Notes under the pieces: generated by a model
Told to the model about the DNA's origin: nothing
The model's database searches: none
Seen by the model: only the letters and a program-made list of their open reading frames with translations
Part shown: positions 48,548-52,080 of the stretch, piece after piece
How positions within the stretch are numbered: the stretch's first letter is position 1
How the letters are laid out: the number at the start of each line of letters is the position of its first letter
Assembly (NCBI GenBank): GCA_905480595.1
Contig: CAJQQY010000344.1
Span: 1 to 52,080 of the forward strand
Direction of reading: 5' to 3'
Origin: an uncultured Saprospiraceae bacterium
GTDB lineage: Bacteria; Bacteroidota; Bacteroidia; Chitinophagales; Saprospiraceae
Length of the DNA stretch: 52,080 bases
Position numbers and translations under genes: made by a program

Positions 48548-49795
48548 TTATTTATTTGTAGCTATTTTCTTTTTAGTTTGAGCATTTAATACTTCTAAAA
48601 TATCAAATGCCATTTCATCGATACTGTTAGCAGAGTTTGACAAAATCACAACTGCAGTATTAGTATCCTTGATAAATCCGATAAAAGATCGGAAGCCACC
48701 AGTTCCTCCGTTGGTCCAAACTACTGGTATATTACTTTCCAAATTCAATTTGCTCGTGTACCAACCATAACCAATCGAAGTCGGTCTTCCACCTTTTGCG
48801 AAAAGTAAATCTACTTTATTTTGTTGCACTTCCGCAAACGCATTTTCAAAATTTTTACTCGGAGGATTTAAGTTGGCATTTACAAAAATCAACAAATCAT
48901 TCATAGAAGTTTTTAATCCACCAGCAGGAGCCATGGCATCAAAATTCCACGGTGCAACTTGCTTCCCTTTTCGATTATGACCGGGAACAATAGGTAGTTC
49001 AGTATTCTGAGAAAAAGTCAAACGAGTATTTTTCATCCCCAATGGTTTCAATAATTCTTGGGTCAAAAGTTCCTCATATGAAAGTCCAGAGATTTTGCTC
49101 ATTGCATTTCCTAACAATGCAATTCCAAAATCAGAATGGATATATTTTGTCCCCGGTACATATTCTAATTTTAGACTTTGAAGCTTAATAAAATATTTTT
49201 CGACTGTAAAATCTTTAAATTCATTTTCTAATTTATTTCTCCCAAGAGCCTTCCATCTGAACCACCCTTTAGGTGAATGAGGTAAACCAGAGATATGAGT
49301 TGCCAAATCACAAAAAGTAATACATTCTGGTTTAGCGGTAGGATCTTCATAACAACGATATACTTGCCCACCCACCGGTTCATCATTTTGGATATTTGGA
49401 ACCAAATTTACATTGACACATTTAAGAGGATGATATGCTGGAATATTCGTTTCAAGATCCAAATATAATTGTATTGGATCATCTTGTTGAAATTTATTTT
49501 TGTCTGCTTGGAGTTGCATTAAGGTAGTCGTAAAAACAGAAGTTGCAGCTCCTATTTCAAAAATAGAATTTGCATCTAGCTCTCTCTTATCTGTCTTACC
49601 CATTCTTCCATAAGTCTTTACTGATGTTTCATCTCCACGAATAATTCCGATAACAAGCCCATGATTTTTTCTTTTTTTCACATACTTATTTCCCAATTTA
49701 TCAATATGCTCCGCAATCGTTTGTTGAGAAAAAATACTCCCAGAAAAAAGTAGAAGCAAACTAATCATTAAGGTTCTTTTCATAATATATTTCAT
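48548..49795 (-). CDS. Serine-hydrolase (beta-lactamase class C) fold protein, probably inactive
   Basis: A 415-residue exported protein with a signal sequence (MKRTLMISLLLLFSGSIFSQ from a possible second start at 49783). The fold matches the class C beta-lactamase-related family: FEIGAATSVFTTTL at 79-92, ITFCDLATHISGLPHSP, YIHSDFGIALLGNAM and VWTNGGTGGFRSFIGF. The catalytic residues are changed: the SxxK motif reads A83-A-T-S86, the YxN motif reads HSD, and the His before GGTGG is Thr. It is therefore likely a non-catalytic binding protein. Four regulator boxes lie upstream and two CBS genes follow in the operon. A periplasmic site is expected. Confidence 0.85.
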   Translation of the reverse strand: MKYIMKRTLMISLLLLFSGSIFSQQTIAEHIDKLGNKYVKKRKNHGLVIGIIRGDETSVKTYGRMGKTDKRELDANSIFEIGAATSVFTTTLMQLQADKNKFQQDDPIQLYLDLETNIPAYHPLKCVNVNLVPNIQNDEPVGGQVYRCYEDPTAKPECITFCDLATHISGLPHSPKGWFRWKALGRNKLENEFKDFTVEKYFIKLQSLKLEYVPGTKYIHSDFGIALLGNAMSKISGLSYEELLTQELLKPLGMKNTRLTFSQNTELPIVPGHNRKGKQVAPWNFDAMAPAGGLKTSMNDLLIFVNANLNPPSKNFENAFAEVQQNKVDLLFAKGGRPTSIGYGWYTSKLNLESNIPVVWTNGGTGGFRSFIGFIKDTNTAVVILSNSANSIDEMAFDILEVLNAQTKKKIATNK

Positions 49796-49845
49796 GTCTG
49801 ATGTTTTTTACTTCCAAAAGTAGGAGAAGGTAAAAATAGGATTTG

Positions 49846-49915
49846 TGACTTTTGTCAGTAGTTATTAGTGATTTTCATCATTGATGAATATCAAGTAAAG
49901 CAATGACAGAAATCA
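49846..49915. promoter_or_regulatory. Four TGA-N6-TCA boxes in a divergent promoter
   Basis: Boxes lie at 49846-49857 (TGACTTTTGTCA), 49869-49880 (TGATTTTCATCA), 49882-49893 (TGATGAATATCA) and 49904-49915 (TGACAGAAATCA). Centre steps are 23, 13 and 22 bp. The first two are 56 and 79 bp before the leftward gene at 49795, and the last two are 70 and 48 bp before the rightward gene at 49958. This looks like one pair for each gene. Confidence 0.82.
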
Positions 49916-49957
49916 TTATTTAAGATAGTTGGAAACTATATTTTTGAGTAAAAAATT

Positions 49958-50341
49958 ATGGCAACAACTAACTCAATTGAATTTCATCATAAAGAACATC
50001 GGGAATGGATTAGCTCTTTAAATTTTTATCAAGATGAAATTCGGATTTTTCAAAAAGAATTAGAGAAGGTATTATTCGAGTACCCTGACTTGTATTCGAT
50101 CATCGAACATGTGGACGAGTATCAACATATTCTTTCCAAAAAATTAAGTCAAGTAAGTAGCTTTCGAAGACAAATTATTTTGCATGAAAGGCATTTGACC
50201 AATAGTAAATCTATTAATGAATCAGACTTGTGGGGGCACACAGAAACCCGAGAGAAACTCGAAGAATTCATTACTAATTTCGAAAAAATGAAAGTTAACT
50301 TTCGAGGTTTTGTTTCTAAGCATTTGCATGCTCCAAGCTAA
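49958..50341 (+). CDS. Helical His-rich protein of unknown function
   Basis: A 127-residue soluble protein predicted to be nearly all helix. Histidines and acids are spaced along the helices: FHHKEHREWISS near residue 9, IIEHVDEYQHILSKK near 47, LHERHLTN near 76, GHTETREKLEEF near 93, and a final KHLHAPS. The pattern recalls four-helix metal-binding folds, but the histidine order does not match hemerythrin, so I do not assign it. It has its own box pair, opposite the serine-hydrolase-like gene, and lies before hsp20. Confidence 0.7.
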   Translation: MATTNSIEFHHKEHREWISSLNFYQDEIRIFQKELEKVLFEYPDLYSIIEHVDEYQHILSKKLSQVSSFRRQIILHERHLTNSKSINESDLWGHTETREKLEEFITNFEKMKVNFRGFVSKHLHAPS

Positions 50342-50350
50342 AAATGAACG

Positions 50351-50385
50351 TGATAAAAATCAACTATAAATATTGACAATTATCA
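50351..50385 (+). promoter_or_regulatory. Paired TGA-N6-TCA boxes before hsp20
   Basis: TGATAAAAATCA at 50351-50362 and TTGACAATTATCAT (core 50374-50385) are centred 23 bp apart, 108 and 85 bp before the Hsp20 start. Confidence 0.77.
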
Positions 50386-50464
50386 TTTCAAAATGATGAA
50401 ATCAACTTTAAATTTACGGCATTAGATAGTTAAAAATTTATTCATTAATCAAAATAATTTTATT

Positions 50465-50908
50465 ATGTCTTTAATTAAATGGAAAAAAAGAAACGCAATG
50501 TTTCCGAACGTCAATTCAATTTTTGATAATTTTTTTGCTGATGATGATGCGCTATTCCGTAAATGGAAAAATGGCTCAGCCTTTCCTTCTGTTAATGTAA
50601 AAAATGAAGAAGATTGTTTCTGTTTAGAAGTTGCAGCTCCTGGCTTGAAAAAGGATGACTTTAAAGTAGAAGTTGACAAAGGAGTTTTAACGATTAGTTC
50701 AGAAACTGAAAAAGAGGAAAAAGAAGAAACTGAAGACTTCACACGTCAAGAGTTTAGTTATAGTTCTTTCTCTAGATCATTTTGGTTGCCAGAAGATGTA
50801 AAAGATGATGACATAGACGCAACTTACGAAGATGGAATCCTCAAGTTAGTAATTCCGAAAGAGAAAATTACTACGAAAAAAGAGGTCAAAAAAATTACAA
50901 TTAAATAA
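50465..50908 (+). CDS. Small heat-shock protein, Hsp20/alpha-crystallin family
   Basis: A 147-residue chaperone with an N-terminal arm (NSIFDNFFADDDALFRKW), an alpha-crystallin domain from about residue 45 (PSVNVKNEEDCFCLEVAAPG, KKDDFKVEVDKGVLTISSE, FSYSSFSRSFWLPEDV, ATYEDGILKLVIPK), and a short basic tail. The GILKLVIPK end is the family hallmark. Hsp20 proteins hold unfolding proteins without ATP, which suits energy-poor cells. It stands alone between a box pair and a strong terminator. Its presence alongside USP and CBS genes parallels HspX in the mycobacterial DosR regulon. Confidence 0.95.
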   Translation: MSLIKWKKRNAMFPNVNSIFDNFFADDDALFRKWKNGSAFPSVNVKNEEDCFCLEVAAPGLKKDDFKVEVDKGVLTISSETEKEEKEETEDFTRQEFSYSSFSRSFWLPEDVKDDDIDATYEDGILKLVIPKEKITTKKEVKKITIK

Positions 50909-50963
50909 TTTTTATACAAAATTATATTTCAGCACCCTACAGAATTTTCGTTTGTTTTGTTGG

Positions 50964-50999
50964 AGTTCCCGAAGGTTTTTCCTTCGGGGACTTTTTTTT
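50964..50999 (+). terminator. Intrinsic terminator after hsp20
   Basis: AGTTCCCGAAGG at 50964-50975 pairs with CCTTCGGGGACT at 50981-50992, with one G-U type pair, and eight T residues follow. It ends the hsp20 transcript just before the convergent USP gene stop. Confidence 0.92.
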
Positions 51000-51003
51000 A
51001 TAA

Positions 51004-51864
51004 TTACTCCCCTATCAAAATATCCTCTTCAGAAAAATCAATACTCAATACAGGTAAATTTGAATTTTGCACTAAAGCCTCAACCGTACTACCTGAAAAA
51101 ATTCGTTTGATAGGATGTCGATTATGGTTAGAAATCGCAATCAAATCAGCATCTACTTTTTCAGAAAAATGTCTAATTCCTGCTTCTACAAATAAGTCCG
51201 GATAAATATGTTTTTCGCACTTTGCGACTTTGCATTCTTTGACATATTCGTCAAGATGTTTTTCCATTTCTTCAGTTGACTTAGTAAAACTGTTTAAAGT
51301 ATTTATTGCCACAAGATGAATCACCTCAGGTTTGAATTTCCCAATAAAATTTAAAAACTTTTGAAAAGAGGCTTTCTCTTCATCTTTGAAGTTAGAAGCA
51401 AAAACAACATTTTTAAACTCATACTTTAATGCTCCATCTTTTACTATAAAAACTGGGACATGCAAAGCACGCACTACCTTTTGACAATTCGATCCAATAA
51501 AAAATCCTTTGACCGCATTGTGCCCATGTGACCCCATTACAACGAAATCGATCTGATTACTCTCAACATAATCTTTCATCGTTGGTAATAGTTTACCTGA
51601 AGTACAAGTTGTTTTTATTTTTACTTTTCTAACAGCTGCTTCCTTTTTCCAGTTTTCAAACAATACATTTACATTTACTACAAAACCTTTTTCAGCAGAA
51701 GAATTTGCTAGTAATGAAAAACCTAATGCTTCTCCATTTCGACTGTCATCCATCGTCGTCAGATAATGAATAGTCGCATCAAAGTATTCTGCCAATGCTA
51801 ATCCCATATCCATCGCATTAATGGCACAGCCTGAAAAATCAGTAGCTACTAAAATATTTTTCAT
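51004..51864 (-). CDS. Universal stress protein, two UspA domains
   Basis: A 286-residue tandem UspA protein from the ATG at 51864 (the frame could start eight codons earlier). It has MKNILVATDFSGCAINAMD, the ATP loop MGSHGHNAVKGFFIGS near residue 117, then VPVFIVK. The second domain has FVEAGIRHFSE and HPIKRIFSGSTVEAL. It is the paralogue of the USP at 21748-22602. It is transcribed alone from a paired-box promoter, convergent with hsp20. Confidence 0.93.
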   Translation of the reverse strand: MKNILVATDFSGCAINAMDMGLALAEYFDATIHYLTTMDDSRNGEALGFSLLANSSAEKGFVVNVNVLFENWKKEAAVRKVKIKTTCTSGKLLPTMKDYVESNQIDFVVMGSHGHNAVKGFFIGSNCQKVVRALHVPVFIVKDGALKYEFKNVVFASNFKDEEKASFQKFLNFIGKFKPEVIHLVAINTLNSFTKSTEEMEKHLDEYVKECKVAKCEKHIYPDLFVEAGIRHFSEKVDADLIAISNHNRHPIKRIFSGSTVEALVQNSNLPVLSIDFSEEDILIGE

Positions 51865-51929
51865 TTTTTCGAATTTTAATTTAATCAATGTCGTAAACCA
51901 AATTTATTCTAAAACAGAAGACAGGATAG

Positions 51930-51963
51930 TGACAAAAATCATCATTGGATTTGATATTTGTCA
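51930..51963 (-). promoter_or_regulatory. Paired TGA-N6-TCA boxes before the last USP gene
   Basis: GTGACAAAAATCAT (core 51930-51941) and TTGATATTTGTCAA (core 51952-51963) are centred 22 bp apart, 71 and 93 bp before the ATG at 51864. Confidence 0.82.
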
Positions 51964-52018
51964 ATTTGGGAGGAAGGATTTTCTTTTTGAAAATGAAAAA
52001 GATAAAATTCTAAATAAA

Positions 52019-52051
52019 AAAACCCTGTAAATCAATGCTTTACAGGGTTTT
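52019..52051. terminator. Hairpin near the right edge
   Basis: AAAACCCTGTAAA at 52019-52031 pairs exactly with TTTACAGGGTTTT at 52039-52051, with A residues before and T residues after. It is a likely bidirectional terminator. The gene it serves probably lies to the right of the window. Confidence 0.75.
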
Positions 52052-52080
52052 ATGTTTTAAAGTGTGGTCCCACAAGGTTT

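Noticed and set aside
49958-50341. Hemerythrin assignment for the His-rich protein
   Set aside because: The spacing of histidines and acidic ligands does not match the hemerythrin pattern.
50394-50404. A third TGA...TCA element before hsp20
   Set aside because: The spacer is five bases, not six, so it does not fit the box.
1-52080. Mobile elements, CRISPR arrays, tRNA or rRNA genes
   Set aside because: I found no transposase, regularly spaced repeats, or recognisable tRNA or rRNA segments. The island looks like a stable cluster rather than a recent insertion, since base use matches the rest of the window.

Overview
The window looks like a chromosome segment of a low-G+C, probably marine or aquatic member of the Bacteroidota; I cannot fix the order. 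The signs are a proteorhodopsin with its retinal-forming Blh oxygenase, a fused CcoN-CcoO cytochrome oxidase subunit, a CcoP with only one heme c, Bacteroidota-type families (DUF4783, ComEC without a nuclease domain), few Shine-Dalgarno sequences and A+T-rich intergenic DNA. I see no rRNA, tRNA, CRISPR array, insertion sequence or prophage.

Layout. (1) 1-8.6 kb: end of a GDSL hydrolase, exonuclease III, an old-yellow-enzyme-type reductase, then a light cluster of Blh, proteorhodopsin, a divergent ECF sigma factor and a bestrophin-type channel, then a long-chain acyl-CoA synthetase. (2) 8.8-12.1 kb: a ComEC-like DNA-uptake channel and a four-fold helix-hairpin-helix protein. (3) 12.2-19.5 kb: a LolA-like protein, three FtsX/MacB-type permeases (two of them a tandem duplicate), an ATPase, an outer-membrane barrel protein and a TetR regulator with an array of operator half-sites. 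(4) 19.5-52 kb: a dense stress and low-oxygen island.

The island holds seven two-domain universal stress proteins (USP), seven stand-alone CBS-pair proteins, Hsp20, a ribosome hibernation factor, a VIT/CCC1-type metal transporter, two DUF2892 membrane proteins, two members of an unnamed 125-residue family, lipoproteins, a serine-hydrolase-like protein that has lost its catalytic residues, and the cbb3 oxidase genes (ccoI; ccoS-NO-Q-P-G-H and a SafE-like protein). In its middle sits a transcription factor that fuses a phospho-receiver to a CRP/FNR-type sensor and DNA-binding module. Two PAS histidine kinases are encoded nearby. One has the histidine and arginine of the FixL heme-PAS domain at exactly the FixL spacing (20 residues).

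The main discovery is a palindrome, core TGA-N6-TCA with best form GGTGA-N6-TCACC and a T- or A-rich spacer. It lies in front of almost every transcription unit of the island, including the regulator and the FixL-like kinase. In nearly every case there are two copies whose centres are 22 or 23 bp apart, and the nearer copy is usually 45-85 bp before the start codon. I infer one circuit: a FixL-like oxygen sensor phosphorylates a fused FixJ/FixK-like regulator, which binds paired boxes and switches on cbb3 respiration together with a dormancy-type set (USP, CBS, Hsp20, hibernation factor). The gene content resembles the mycobacterial DosR regulon, with unrelated regulatory parts. The sites, pairing and domains are read from the sequence; kinase-regulator pairing, the oxygen signal and direct binding are inference.
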